64,000 nt of DNA from Salipaludibacillus keqinensis (GTDB taxonomy: Bacteria > Bacillota > Bacilli > Bacillales > Salisediminibacteriaceae), in the NCBI RefSeq assembly GCF_003226325.1, contig NZ_PDOD01000002.1, positions 868,001 through 932,000 on the forward strand. Direction: 5' to 3'. The translations under genes and the position numbers were made by a program. Below, in pieces: positions 19,182 through 27,167 of this stretch (the stretch's first letter is position 1; each line of letters opens with the position of its first letter). The notes beneath the pieces were generated by a model that was not told the origin of the DNA, searched no databases, and saw nothing but the letters and a program-made list of their open reading frames with translations.

Positions 19182-19817
19182 GTGAAACACAATAAAACAT
19201 ATCATTCGTTAGAAATTCAAGGGAAGGACGGAAAAAAATTTCTTGTTGAAGGACCAGTAGAAAAACGAGTCATTGAAGAAGCTGAATTTGATGAAGGGCT
19301 TGTAGCATTTCGACCTCCTCAGCAACAAAAGAAAGCACTGCTGAAAGTCGCTGATTTACCTGAGAATAGAATTATCCTCGTAAGAGAAGAAAACAAGATC
19401 GTCGGCTATGCCATTTATCTTTTTCCTGATCCGTTAGAAAGATGGTCAGAAGTAGAACTAGAGAATTTAATTGAACTTGGGGCCATTGAAGTATCAGCCG
19501 ATTACCGGGGTTACCAATTAGCTAAAAACCTTTTAAAAGTTTCCATGATGGACGATGCTGTCGAAGATTATATTATTATTACGACAGAATACTATTGGCA
19601 TTGGGATTTACGCGGCACAGGTTTATCCATCTGGGCATATAGAGATATCATGGAAAAAGTGATGAAGACTGGTGGATTAGAATGGTACGCCACAGATGAT
19701 CCGGAGATTTGTTCACATCCCGCAAATTGTCTTATGGCAAGAATCGGAAAACGTGTCGGCCCTGATGCTGTCCATGAGTTTAACAGAATTCGCTTCAAAC
19801 ACAAATATATGTTTTAA
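19182..19817 (+). CDS. acuA: Protein acetyltransferase AcuA
   Basis: GNAT-fold enzyme that acetylates and inactivates acetyl-CoA synthetase in Bacillus. The 211-residue protein matches AcuA along its length, with the blocks DPLERWSE, ELGAIEVSADYRGYQL (acetyl-CoA pyrophosphate loop region) and HPANCLMARIGK. The GTG at 19182, after AAGGTGGGG, gives the family N-terminus MKHNKTYHS; an upstream in-frame ATG at 19161 precedes the ribosome site. It is first in the acuA-acuB-acuC operon. Its target gene acsA is not in this window. Confidence 0.94.
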   Translation: MKHNKTYHSLEIQGKDGKKFLVEGPVEKRVIEEAEFDEGLVAFRPPQQQKKALLKVADLPENRIILVREENKIVGYAIYLFPDPLERWSEVELENLIELGAIEVSADYRGYQLAKNLLKVSMMDDAVEDYIIITTEYYWHWDLRGTGLSIWAYRDIMEKVMKTGGLEWYATDDPEICSHPANCLMARIGKRVGPDAVHEFNRIRFKHKYMF

Positions 19818-19837
19818 AGACAGGAAGGTGACGTTCT

Positions 19838-20482
19838 TTGATTGTACGTGACATAATGAAAGATCAACTGATTGTTTCTCATAAAGATATGACCATTTGT
19901 GACGCATTGGATTTAATGAAAAAACATCGTATTCGTCACTTACCTATCGTTAATGATTCAAATGAAATTATCGGGATCGTCTCTGATCGAGATTTAAGAG
20001 ATGCTTCACCATCGATTTTCGACGATCAGCATAAGCAATTTATAAACCTTCCCGTTTCAAAAGTTATGATTGACGATGTCATAACGGCCATGCCTAGGGA
20101 TTTTGTAGAAGAAGCTGCAAATATCATGGTAGAACAGCAAATCAGCTGCTTACCTGTTGAAGAAGATGACATTCTAGTTGGAATTATTACCGAAACAGAT
20201 TTACTGAATACACTCGTTAAGCTTACAGGAGCTGACTTACCAACTTCACGTCTTGAAATTGAAGTGTCTAATGAGAGTGGTCAACTTTCTGACGTTTCTA
20301 ATATTATTAAAGAGCATAAAATTAATATTCAAAGCGTCCTAGTTTATCCTTCATTCCATGATCCAAGTCGAAAAATTCTTGTCTTTAGGATTCAATCGAT
20401 TGATTTACGGCCACTTTTAAAAACATTAAAACAAAGGAATTACCAGATTATTTGGCCGACAGAGTTGGAGATGAAAACATGA
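19838..20482 (+). CDS. acuB: AcuB, tandem CBS plus ACT domain protein
   Basis: Middle gene of the acetoin/acetate utilisation operon; its biochemical role is not established. Two CBS domains occupy about residues 1-135 (MKKHRIRHLPIV and VEQQISCLPVEED are typical), likely an adenosine-nucleotide sensor, followed by an ACT-like domain (about 140-214). The start is TTG at 19838 with GGAAGGTG upstream, 20 bases after acuA. Its TGA overlaps the acuC ATG by four bases. A regulatory role on AcuA/AcuC activity is inference from operon context. Confidence 0.9.
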   Translation: MIVRDIMKDQLIVSHKDMTICDALDLMKKHRIRHLPIVNDSNEIIGIVSDRDLRDASPSIFDDQHKQFINLPVSKVMIDDVITAMPRDFVEEAANIMVEQQISCLPVEEDDILVGIITETDLLNTLVKLTGADLPTSRLEIEVSNESGQLSDVSNIIKEHKINIQSVLVYPSFHDPSRKILVFRIQSIDLRPLLKTLKQRNYQIIWPTELEMKT

Positions 20483-21660
20483 GGAATGAAGCCGCATATA
20501 TCTTTTCACCTGAACAACTTCAGTATAAATTCCATAATGATCACCCTTTTAATCAGCATCGATTATCGATTACGAACGATTTATTAACCAAAGTGGGCGC
20601 TCTTTCTCCAGATTCGATCATCCCTGCTAGAAAGGCAAGCGTTGAGGAGCTGTTATTAATCCATGATGAGGATTACGTTCAAGCTGTTATAGGGGCTACT
20701 GAAGGACAAATCCGCTCATCTTATAAAACGACTTATGGGATCGGTACAGAAGATACTCCGGTGTTTCCTTTTATGCATGATGCTGCTGCATGGCTCGTCG
20801 GTGGAACGTTAGAGGCTGTTGATCAAGTGTTTGAAAACGATTACAAACATGCCCTTAACCTTGGCGGGGGCCTTCACCACGGTTTCAAAGGAAAAGCTTC
20901 TGGATTTTGTATTTATAATGACAGTTCCATTGCTATAGCTTATATAAGAAAAAAATACGACGCACGGGTTTTATATGTCGATACCGACGCCCACCACGGA
21001 GATGGGGTGCAATGGGCTTTCTATAATGATCCTGATGTGTGCACCCTCTCATTTCACGAAAGCGGTCGCTTCCTCTTCCCAGGGACTGGCCACGTGAATG
21101 AGAGAGGTCATGGAGAAGGTTATGGATATTCATTTAATATTCCTTTTGAGGCGTTTACCGAGGATGAATCGTGGTTAGAAGCGTATAAAACAGCTATGCG
21201 AGAAGTCGTAGATTACTTTAAACCAGACGTGATTATTACTCAAAATGGCGCGGATGCTCATTACTATGACCCTCTCACCCACCTTTGCGGTTCGATGCAA
21301 TTATTCCATGAAATTCCTAAGATGGCCCATGAACTAGCACACGAGTATTGTCACGGAAAATGGATTGCTGTAGGCGGTGGAGGTTACGATATTTGGCGAG
21401 TTGTTCCAAGAGCATGGGCGCTCCTCTGGTTAGAAATGTCGGATCAAACTGCTGTCACTCAACAAAATATACCTGAGTCTTGGCTGGATCAATGGAAAGA
21501 AGAATCACCTGTGCAGCTCCCAAATATATGGACAGATCCTAAAGGGATGTATCCACAAATCCCCAGACAAAAAGAAATTGAGAAAAAAAATGAACGAACT
21601 CTTATAAAATCACTAAAACCCATCTATGATCAAAAAAATACCATAATAAAGAAGATCTAA
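20479..21660 (+). CDS. acuC: Acetoin utilisation deacetylase AcuC (class I HDAC family)
   Basis: Zinc hydrolase that removes acetyl groups, in B. subtilis from acetyl-CoA synthetase, reversing AcuA. The 393-residue protein shows the family motifs GGGLHHGFK, VDTDAHHGDGVQ (zinc and general-base region) and GGGGYDIWRV. ATG at 20479 overlaps the acuB stop; an in-frame TTG 27 bases upstream has no ribosome site. The operon ends in a strong hairpin shared with the convergent nucleosidase gene. Confidence 0.94.
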   Translation: MRNEAAYIFSPEQLQYKFHNDHPFNQHRLSITNDLLTKVGALSPDSIIPARKASVEELLLIHDEDYVQAVIGATEGQIRSSYKTTYGIGTEDTPVFPFMHDAAAWLVGGTLEAVDQVFENDYKHALNLGGGLHHGFKGKASGFCIYNDSSIAIAYIRKKYDARVLYVDTDAHHGDGVQWAFYNDPDVCTLSFHESGRFLFPGTGHVNERGHGEGYGYSFNIPFEAFTEDESWLEAYKTAMREVVDYFKPDVIITQNGADAHYYDPLTHLCGSMQLFHEIPKMAHELAHEYCHGKWIAVGGGGYDIWRVVPRAWALLWLEMSDQTAVTQQNIPESWLDQWKEESPVQLPNIWTDPKGMYPQIPRQKEIEKKNERTLIKSLKPIYDQKNTIIKKI

Positions 21661-21680
21661 GGCATTAGATCTTCTTTATT
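21645..21680. terminator. Bidirectional terminator between acuC and mtnN
   Basis: AATAAAGAAGATCTA and TAGATCTTCTTTATT, 15 bp perfect, 6-nt loop. It overlaps the acuC stop; a T run follows on the minus strand. Confidence 0.82.
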
Positions 21681-21708
21681 GCTTTTCAAATGGCTAAGGT
21701 AAAGAAAT

Positions 21709-22428
21709 TTATTTATCACGTGTTATATATATTTTGTGGATCATTTGTTCGACGATTTTAGAAGAGGTTTCTGCTGCTTTACTCATAAATGTTTGAAAAC
21801 TTTCAGTTGCTTCTCCGTTAGCTTTATCCGAAATGGATCGAATAATCACGAATGGAACGTTATGAAAATGGGCTACATGAGCGACAGCTGCTCCTTCCAT
21901 CTCCACGCAATCTGCCTGAAAATGTTTATGTAACCATTCTACATGTTTTTTATCTGCGATAAATTGGTCGCCACTCACTACTTTACCTTTAAGAACCTTC
22001 ATGCCATTAAGTTGAATAGTTGTAGCCGCTTGATAAGCCAACTCTACTAGCAATGAATCACCTGGGAAATCTGAAGTCCCTTCATACATTGGAATAGTTC
22101 CTCTATCAAACCCCAGTACGGATGCATCTAAATCATGGTGTTGACAAGAAGTTGAAACAACGACATCCCCAACTTCCAATTCTGGATTCGTTGCTCCTGC
22201 TACTCCTGTGAAAATCAAGTTCTCCACTTGGAACAAGTCGATCATTTTTTGAGCCGTCATGGCAGCATTCACTTTCCCTACGCCACTTTTTGCCATGACA
22301 ACCTTTTCGTTCTTCCAACTCCCGACGTAAAAGGTATGATAACCTTCTTTCTTCTTTTCAAAGCCAGTCATAGCCTCTTGAAAGTACTCTAACTCAATGT
22401 CCATAGCCCCTATAATTCCAATTGTCAT
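21709..22428 (-). CDS. mtnN: 5'-methylthioadenosine/S-adenosylhomocysteine nucleosidase
   Basis: Splits MTA and SAH to adenine and the thio-ribose, clearing by-products of polyamine synthesis and methylation. The 239-residue protein has MTIGIIGAMDIELEYF at the start, FTGVAGA, a VEMEGAAVAHVA block (catalytic Glu and ribose contact) and IRSISDKANG with the catalytic Asp. It is 72 bp downstream of motS on the same strand, with a weak hairpin between, so it may be partly co-transcribed with motPS. In B. subtilis the orthologue is elsewhere, so this placement is unusual. Confidence 0.92.
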   Translation of the reverse strand: MTIGIIGAMDIELEYFQEAMTGFEKKKEGYHTFYVGSWKNEKVVMAKSGVGKVNAAMTAQKMIDLFQVENLIFTGVAGATNPELEVGDVVVSTSCQHHDLDASVLGFDRGTIPMYEGTSDFPGDSLLVELAYQAATTIQLNGMKVLKGKVVSGDQFIADKKHVEWLHKHFQADCVEMEGAAVAHVAHFHNVPFVIIRSISDKANGEATESFQTFMSKAAETSSKIVEQMIHKIYITRDK

Positions 22429-22455
22429 GAAGTCACGCTCCTTTGTTATGCTTGC

Positions 22456-22484
22456 ATAGAAATATCCGGAGAAGATTCCCCGGA
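22456..22484 (-). terminator. Weak hairpin between motS and mtnN
   Basis: On the minus strand ATCCGGGGAA pairs, with wobbles, with TTCTCCGGAT. The following T stretch is short (ATTTCT), so it may terminate only partly. Confidence 0.4.
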
Positions 22485-22500
22485 TGAATATTCTATCTAA

Positions 22501-23274
22501 TTAATATACCTCATTGTCATTGTAAGATGGATCAGAAATGACGAGAACGACTCTCCTGTTTTGCTGAAGGTTATCAGCGGTCGTATTCGGTGCAACCGGT
22601 CTTGTATCTCCATAACCAACGGCAAGAAACCTCTCTGCTTCCAAATCTTGTTCGTCTATCAAAAACCGGATGACACTACTAGCTCTCGCTCCAGATAATT
22701 CCCAATTTGAAGGAAACTGAGCTGTACTAATCGGTCGACTGTCAGTATGACCCTCTACTTTTACCATATTAGGAATCGTGGATAAGAGAGTTCCTACTTT
22801 ACCAAGAAAAGGTTCTGCGTCCGTAATAATTTCCGCTCTTGCAGACTCAAACAAAGCTTGCTCTTGAAGAACAAGGACCACACCTCGATCATCTCTTGAA
22901 GCTGTAATCTCCTCGGTTAACTCGTTCTCCTCTAAATATTCTGTGACTTCTTCTAAGAGATCATCCAATTGTTCACTCATATCGTCTTCGTCCATTTCAA
23001 TAAAGGACTCAAAAGGATCAATATCTTCTTCAAACGGATCATCTTTTACGTCTCGGTCTTCGGCAGGGTTTTCAAATGGGATCAAAGAAGGATTAAAATC
23101 AAAAACTGCTCGATCTTGAAACGAATCGGCAATGGCGCGAAATTTTTGCGCATCGACGACGGACATTGAAAATAATAAAATGAAAAAAACGAGAATTAAC
23201 GTCATCATATCAGAAAAAGTAACCATCCACTTTGGCGCACCCTTTTCTTCACGAGATTGTCGTCGTCTATTCAT
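22501..23274 (-). CDS. motS: Sodium-type flagellar stator protein MotS
   Basis: MotB-family stator half that anchors the ion channel to peptidoglycan. One transmembrane helix at about residues 18-40 (WMVTFSDMMTLILVFF) carries the ion-binding Asp22. A long acidic linker (about 55-115) is followed by an OmpA-like peptidoglycan-binding domain with VEGHTDSRPI near 173. It overlaps the motP stop by eight bases. The position after ccpA and motP matches B. subtilis motPS, the sodium-driven pair. No flagellar gene cluster is in the window. Confidence 0.93.
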   Translation of the reverse strand: MNRRRQSREEKGAPKWMVTFSDMMTLILVFFILLFSMSVVDAQKFRAIADSFQDRAVFDFNPSLIPFENPAEDRDVKDDPFEEDIDPFESFIEMDEDDMSEQLDDLLEEVTEYLEENELTEEITASRDDRGVVLVLQEQALFESARAEIITDAEPFLGKVGTLLSTIPNMVKVEGHTDSRPISTAQFPSNWELSGARASSVIRFLIDEQDLEAERFLAVGYGDTRPVAPNTTADNLQQNRRVVLVISDPSYNDNEVY

Positions 23275-24079
23275 TACTATCCTTCTCCTCTAATTCTTCT
23301 TCTTTTTCTCCTTTGGAGTGGTTTGGAAGAAAGGCACTTAACTTTTCTTGAAGAATTTTAGGATTTTGTCCTGATTGAACACCAATCACTCCTTCGACAA
23401 CAATTTGCTTAATGAATACTTCTTCTTCTGTACTTAGCGCTAATTTATTAGACATAGGATTAAAAACGAGATTTGCTAACAAAGTTCCATATAAGGTCGT
23501 TAGAAGAGCAATCGCCATATTAGGACCGAGGGTCGATGGATCATTTAGATTCTGAAGCATGAGGACTAGTCCTACGAGAGTACCAATCATCCCCCAAGCC
23601 GGCGCATATTCCCCCGCTTTCTCTAAAATCACTCTTCCCTTCCGATGTCGCTCTTCCATGGCGATTACTTCAGCCATCATAATATCTTTAATAATATCAG
23701 GTTCAATTCCGTCTACAGCTAACAATACACCTTTTTCAATAAACGGATCATCTACATCTTCCAATCCCGCTTCAAGAGCAAGCAATCCTTCACGACGAGC
23801 TTTGGCCGATAGATCCACAAATGTATCTATTAAAGCTTGCAAATCTTGGTCTTTCGTTTGAAACGTTTCTTTGATTACTTTAGGTAATAGTTTTAAATCG
23901 GCTATGGAAAAGTTAATTAAAATGGCAGATGATAACCCCCCTAAGACGATTAATAAAGAGGCGATTTGAATAAAGTCAGTTAAATTACCTGCACCTGCTG
24001 CATTCGTATAAATTGCGGTGAATACTGCTGTCAATCCGATGAAAATTCCTACTGGTGTTAATAAGTCGATTTTTTTCAT
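23267..24079 (-). CDS. motP: Sodium-type flagellar stator protein MotP
   Basis: MotA-family half of the stator, four membrane segments, which turns sodium flow into torque on the rotor. The 270-residue protein has hydrophobic segments near residues 6-24, 30-52, 145-170 and 180-200 and the charged cytoplasmic loop between. ATG at 24079 follows GGGGAG; an in-frame start 39 bases upstream lacks a ribosome site. A hairpin terminator of ccpA sits just upstream, so motPS may rely on read-through or its own promoter. Confidence 0.93.
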   Translation of the reverse strand: MKKIDLLTPVGIFIGLTAVFTAIYTNAAGAGNLTDFIQIASLLIVLGGLSSAILINFSIADLKLLPKVIKETFQTKDQDLQALIDTFVDLSAKARREGLLALEAGLEDVDDPFIEKGVLLAVDGIEPDIIKDIMMAEVIAMEERHRKGRVILEKAGEYAPAWGMIGTLVGLVLMLQNLNDPSTLGPNMAIALLTTLYGTLLANLVFNPMSNKLALSTEEEVFIKQIVVEGVIGVQSGQNPKILQEKLSAFLPNHSKGEKEEELEEKDSNE

Positions 24080-24147
24080 AATTCTCTCCCCAACCCTGCC
24101 CGTTGATCTATCTGCCATTCTATGTAGAGAACATCCCTATGAAAGAA

Positions 24148-24180
24148 AGGCTTCTGTCATGAACACATGACAGACAGCCT
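24148..24180 (-). terminator. Terminator between ccpA and motP
   Basis: On the minus strand AGGCTGTCTGTCATG pairs with CATGACAGAAGCCT with a one-base bulge, followed by TTTCTTTC. Confidence 0.7.
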
Positions 24181-24228
24181 AAAGTGCCGCTAGATTTCCA
24201 AAGATGGTGGTCATCTAGTACTGCTCCT

Positions 24229-25242
24229 CTATTCTTTTTCTCCAAAAGAAGTGGATTGTCGGTATTCCATACGATGAGGAAGAACGACAACATTCTCAGT
24301 AACTTCTTCTTTGTTCATATATTTTGTTAACAATCTCATGGACACAGCCCCAATGTCATACATCGGCTGCACAACTGTTGATAAAGTTGGGCGTACCATA
24401 GTAGCTAACCTTGTGTTGTCAAAACCGATTATTTCAATGTCATCGGGAACTTGCAATCCAGCATCTTGAGCGCCATGAATAAGTCCAAGAGCCATTTCAT
24501 CTGTAGAGGCAAAAACAGCCGATGGTTTCTCATCTAGTTTTAATAAAGATTCCATCGCTTCTAATCCAGAATCATGCGTGTAATCTCCAATCACCACTAG
24601 CTCCTCCGAGATATCAAGACCGGCGTCTTGCATGGCTTCTTTATAACCTGAATATTTCAAATATCCATTAATCGGATCTTCTAAGGTTCCTGACAACATA
24701 GCAACTCTTTTGTGACCTTCATCAATAAATGATTTAACAGCATCATAAGCGGCTTGCTTGTAATCGATATTGACAGAAGGGAACTCTTTCTTATCATCGA
24801 TTGTGGCAGATAGAACAATTGGTACAGGTGATTTCTTAAACGTTTCTTCATGTTCTTTTGTAATTTCTCCACCCATAAATACAATGCCATCCACTTGTTT
24901 TTCTAAAAGAGTGTTCACAAGATGGATTTCTTTATCTTTATTTTGATCCGAGTTACATAAGATAATATTGTATTTATACATCGTGGCAATATCTTCAATT
25001 CCTCGAGCAAGCTCCGAAAAGAAAATGCTCGAAATATCAGGGATAATCACACCGACTGTGGTTGTCTTTTTGCTAGCTAGTCCTCTTGCTACTGCGTTTG
25101 GCCGATATCCTAAACGGTCAATTGCTTCTAATACCCTTTTTCTTGTTGTTGGCTTTACATTTGGATTACCATTCACTACACGAGAAACGGTTGCCATTGA
25201 GACACTGGCTTCTCTTGCTACATCATAAATAGTTATATTCAT
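24229..25242 (-). CDS. ccpA: Catabolite control protein A
   Basis: LacI-family master regulator of carbon catabolite control. With HPr-Ser46-P it binds cre sites. Residues 1-60 hold the helix-turn-helix and hinge ([20 protein letters not shown]), the rest a periplasmic-binding-type core (PTLSTVVQP near the end is typical). The 337-residue length is standard. ATG at 25242 follows AAGGAGG. aroA is upstream, as in B. subtilis, but a strong terminator and a separate promoter show that ccpA is mainly transcribed on its own. Confidence 0.96.
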   Translation of the reverse strand: MNITIYDVAREASVSMATVSRVVNGNPNVKPTTRKRVLEAIDRLGYRPNAVARGLASKKTTTVGVIIPDISSIFFSELARGIEDIATMYKYNIILCNSDQNKDKEIHLVNTLLEKQVDGIVFMGGEITKEHEETFKKSPVPIVLSATIDDKKEFPSVNIDYKQAAYDAVKSFIDEGHKRVAMLSGTLEDPINGYLKYSGYKEAMQDAGLDISEELVVIGDYTHDSGLEAMESLLKLDEKPSAVFASTDEMALGLIHGAQDAGLQVPDDIEIIGFDNTRLATMVRPTLSTVVQPMYDIGAVSMRLLTKYMNKEEVTENVVVLPHRMEYRQSTSFGEKE

Positions 25243-25302
25243 TGTTGCTCCTCCTTGTTTTTCTTCCATATTATGGTTTTCATACTTTCATAATGTAATG
25301 CT

Positions 25303-25331
25303 ATAATACGACACTTTTAGGAGGGGCGCAA
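25303..25331 (-). promoter_or_regulatory. Sigma-A promoter of ccpA
   Basis: Minus strand TTGCGC (25326-25331), 17-nt spacer, TATTAT (25303-25308). It lies downstream of the aroA terminator, 60 nt upstream of ccpA. The rest of the 329-bp spacer shows only the aroA terminator. Confidence 0.65.
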
Positions 25332-25518
25332 ATTCTTTACTTATATCGACAAATCCTCCTAAAATGTTAAGTTCCTTAAATAAATTCCTTATACCTTTTA
25401 GATAAATAAAACTATTTATTTTACATATAAAGGAACAAAAGGAGCGTAAGTGTCATCCTGCTAGCTGTTTTCTTACATATAGATTGTCTCATACTAGTGA
25501 AAACTATGTAAAAAAAGA

Positions 25519-25542
25519 AAAAGCCCCAATGAAGGGGCTTTT
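25519..25542 (-). terminator. Terminator of aroA
   Basis: AAAAGCCCC and GGGGCTTTT, 9 bp perfect; on the minus strand a long TTCTTTTTTT tract follows. Confidence 0.9.
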
Positions 25543-25571
25543 CTATCAGAGCGGTCAATGCTCTTTCATGA

Positions 25572-26666
25572 TTACTTAACTCCAACTTTCCTCGATTTAT
25601 AAAGTCCTGATTCTTCTAACTTAGACATAAACTCATGGAATTGTGGAATATCCATTTGTTGAGCTGAGTCAGAAAGTGCTACCGCTGGATCAGGGTGAAC
25701 TTCTGTCATAACGCCATCAGCACCTACTGCGAACGCAGCTTTTGCTGTAGGAAGAAGCAAATCACGACGTCCAGTAGAGTGAGTAACATCGACGAATACC
25801 GGTAGATGCGTTTCTTGTTTCAAGATAGGTACGGCAGAAATATCCAACGTGTTTCTCGTGGCTGTTTCATATGTGCGAATACCGCGTTCGCAGAGCATAA
25901 TATTTCCATTTCCTTTTGAATGAATGTACTCAGCCGCATTGATAAATTCTGCAATCGTTGCGGACAATCCTCGTTTTAACAATATTGGTTTGTTGACACT
26001 TCCAGCAGCTTTTAACAATTCGAAGTTTTGCATATTTCTGGCACCGATTTGAATGACATCCAAGTAATCGACAGCTTTTTCTATATCATGTGGTGTAACA
26101 ATTTCACTTATTACAGCAAGGTCATGTTTGTCTGCTACTTCTTTAAGAATTTTCAAGCCTTCTTCTCCAAGGCCTTGGAAATCGTATGGAGAGGTTCTTG
26201 GTTTAAAAGCTCCACCTCGTAAAAATTTGATTCCTTCTTTTTTCAATGCTTTCGCTACTTCATCAACTTGTTCGAAACTTTCAACTGAACATGGTCCGGC
26301 GATTAAACGCTGTTCTCCATCTCCAACTTTTTCTCCTCTAATTGTAACAATAGTATCTTCAGGGTGCTTTTTACGAGAAACAAGCAACGCCTTACTATGA
26401 TCATCTTCTTGCAACTCAAGACTGGCTTTAAAGATCTCTTTAAAAATATGCTGAAGGGTAGAGGTTTCAAATGGTCCCTCATTATTATTTTCAATCAAAT
26501 CCAGCATTTTTCTTTCACGTACAGGATCAAATCGATTTAGACCCTGCGCACTCTTTACTCGACCTATTTCTTGAGCGATTTTAGCACGCTCATTAATTAA
26601 CTCTACCAACTGATCATTAATTTTATCTAATTGGCCTCTCAACTCTTCTAATTGTTCGTTGCCCAT
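25572..26666 (-). CDS. aroA: Chorismate mutase / DAHP synthase fusion
   Basis: Entry enzyme of the shikimate pathway: condenses phosphoenolpyruvate and erythrose-4-phosphate. The 364-residue protein fuses an AroQ chorismate mutase domain (about 1-90; [20 protein letters not shown]), which acts as allosteric sensor for chorismate or prephenate, to a DAHP synthase barrel (about 110-355; [24 protein letters not shown]). ATG at 26666 follows GAGAGGAG; an in-frame upstream start is rejected. The symbol follows Bacillus usage, where this gene is aroA (not EPSP synthase) and precedes ccpA. Confidence 0.95.
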   Translation of the reverse strand: MGNEQLEELRGQLDKINDQLVELINERAKIAQEIGRVKSAQGLNRFDPVRERKMLDLIENNNEGPFETSTLQHIFKEIFKASLELQEDDHSKALLVSRKKHPEDTIVTIRGEKVGDGEQRLIAGPCSVESFEQVDEVAKALKKEGIKFLRGGAFKPRTSPYDFQGLGEEGLKILKEVADKHDLAVISEIVTPHDIEKAVDYLDVIQIGARNMQNFELLKAAGSVNKPILLKRGLSATIAEFINAAEYIHSKGNGNIMLCERGIRTYETATRNTLDISAVPILKQETHLPVFVDVTHSTGRRDLLLPTAKAAFAVGADGVMTEVHPDPAVALSDSAQQMDIPQFHEFMSKLEESGLYKSRKVGVK

Positions 26667-27167
26667 TACAAAAAACTCCTCTCTTTGCAGCAAAGTCTTT
26701 TACGACTTTTTCGATTTAGCCACTATTATAAACGATACATCCAAGATTGTCACCACCTTTTCTTTAATTCTTAAACGCTTTTAAGCGATAAAGTGTTTTG
26801 AGTGTCTTATGATTCCCTATATGTCAGCACAAAGACCAATCCTCATGTATAATAAAATTATTATGATTTTTTTGTTAAATGACATTTATCCACTTAATTA
26901 GTGAAAAAAAGATTGCTTATTACACTTTTTGAGACGGAATTTCTCCGCTCTCTTTTTATGTTCTTTTTTTAAGCATTGATAATCTTGTGAAAGAACGAAC
27001 CAACAGAACGAGTGTAGGTCTTTCCTAACTTTTTTATTCTTAAGGTAAACTCTTATTTAAAAAGGACTAGTAAGAGAAGAGTCAATAGTTATGCTCCATT
27101 CGATCACTACAAGCAGGCGCTATTCACTCTTCTCGATTTTAATTCATAAATAAAGAGGTGATTCAAT
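26667..27167. other. 501-bp divergent spacer between aroA and the FtsA-like gene
   Basis: AT-rich, no coding sequence. It holds a palindrome TTAAACGCTTTTAA (about 26769), a GAGACGGA...TCCGCTCTC hairpin with a T run (about 26930-26957), and a long imperfect stem before the FtsA-like gene, listed separately. No confident promoter pair was read on either strand. Confidence 0.5.
27074..27134 (+). repeat. Leader hairpin upstream of the FtsA-like gene
   Basis: GAGAAGAGTCAATAG near 27074-27088 pairs, with one mismatch, with CTATTCACTCTTCTC at 27120-27134, around a 31-nt loop. The T-rich stretch CGATTTTAATT follows. It sits 33 nt upstream of the start codon and might act as an attenuator or a protein-binding site. 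Confidence 0.5.

Noticed and set aside
26765-26785. TTAAACGCTTTTAA palindrome upstream of aroA as a CcpA cre site
   Set aside because: It lacks the outer TG...CA bases of the cre consensus. No convincing cre was found in the window.
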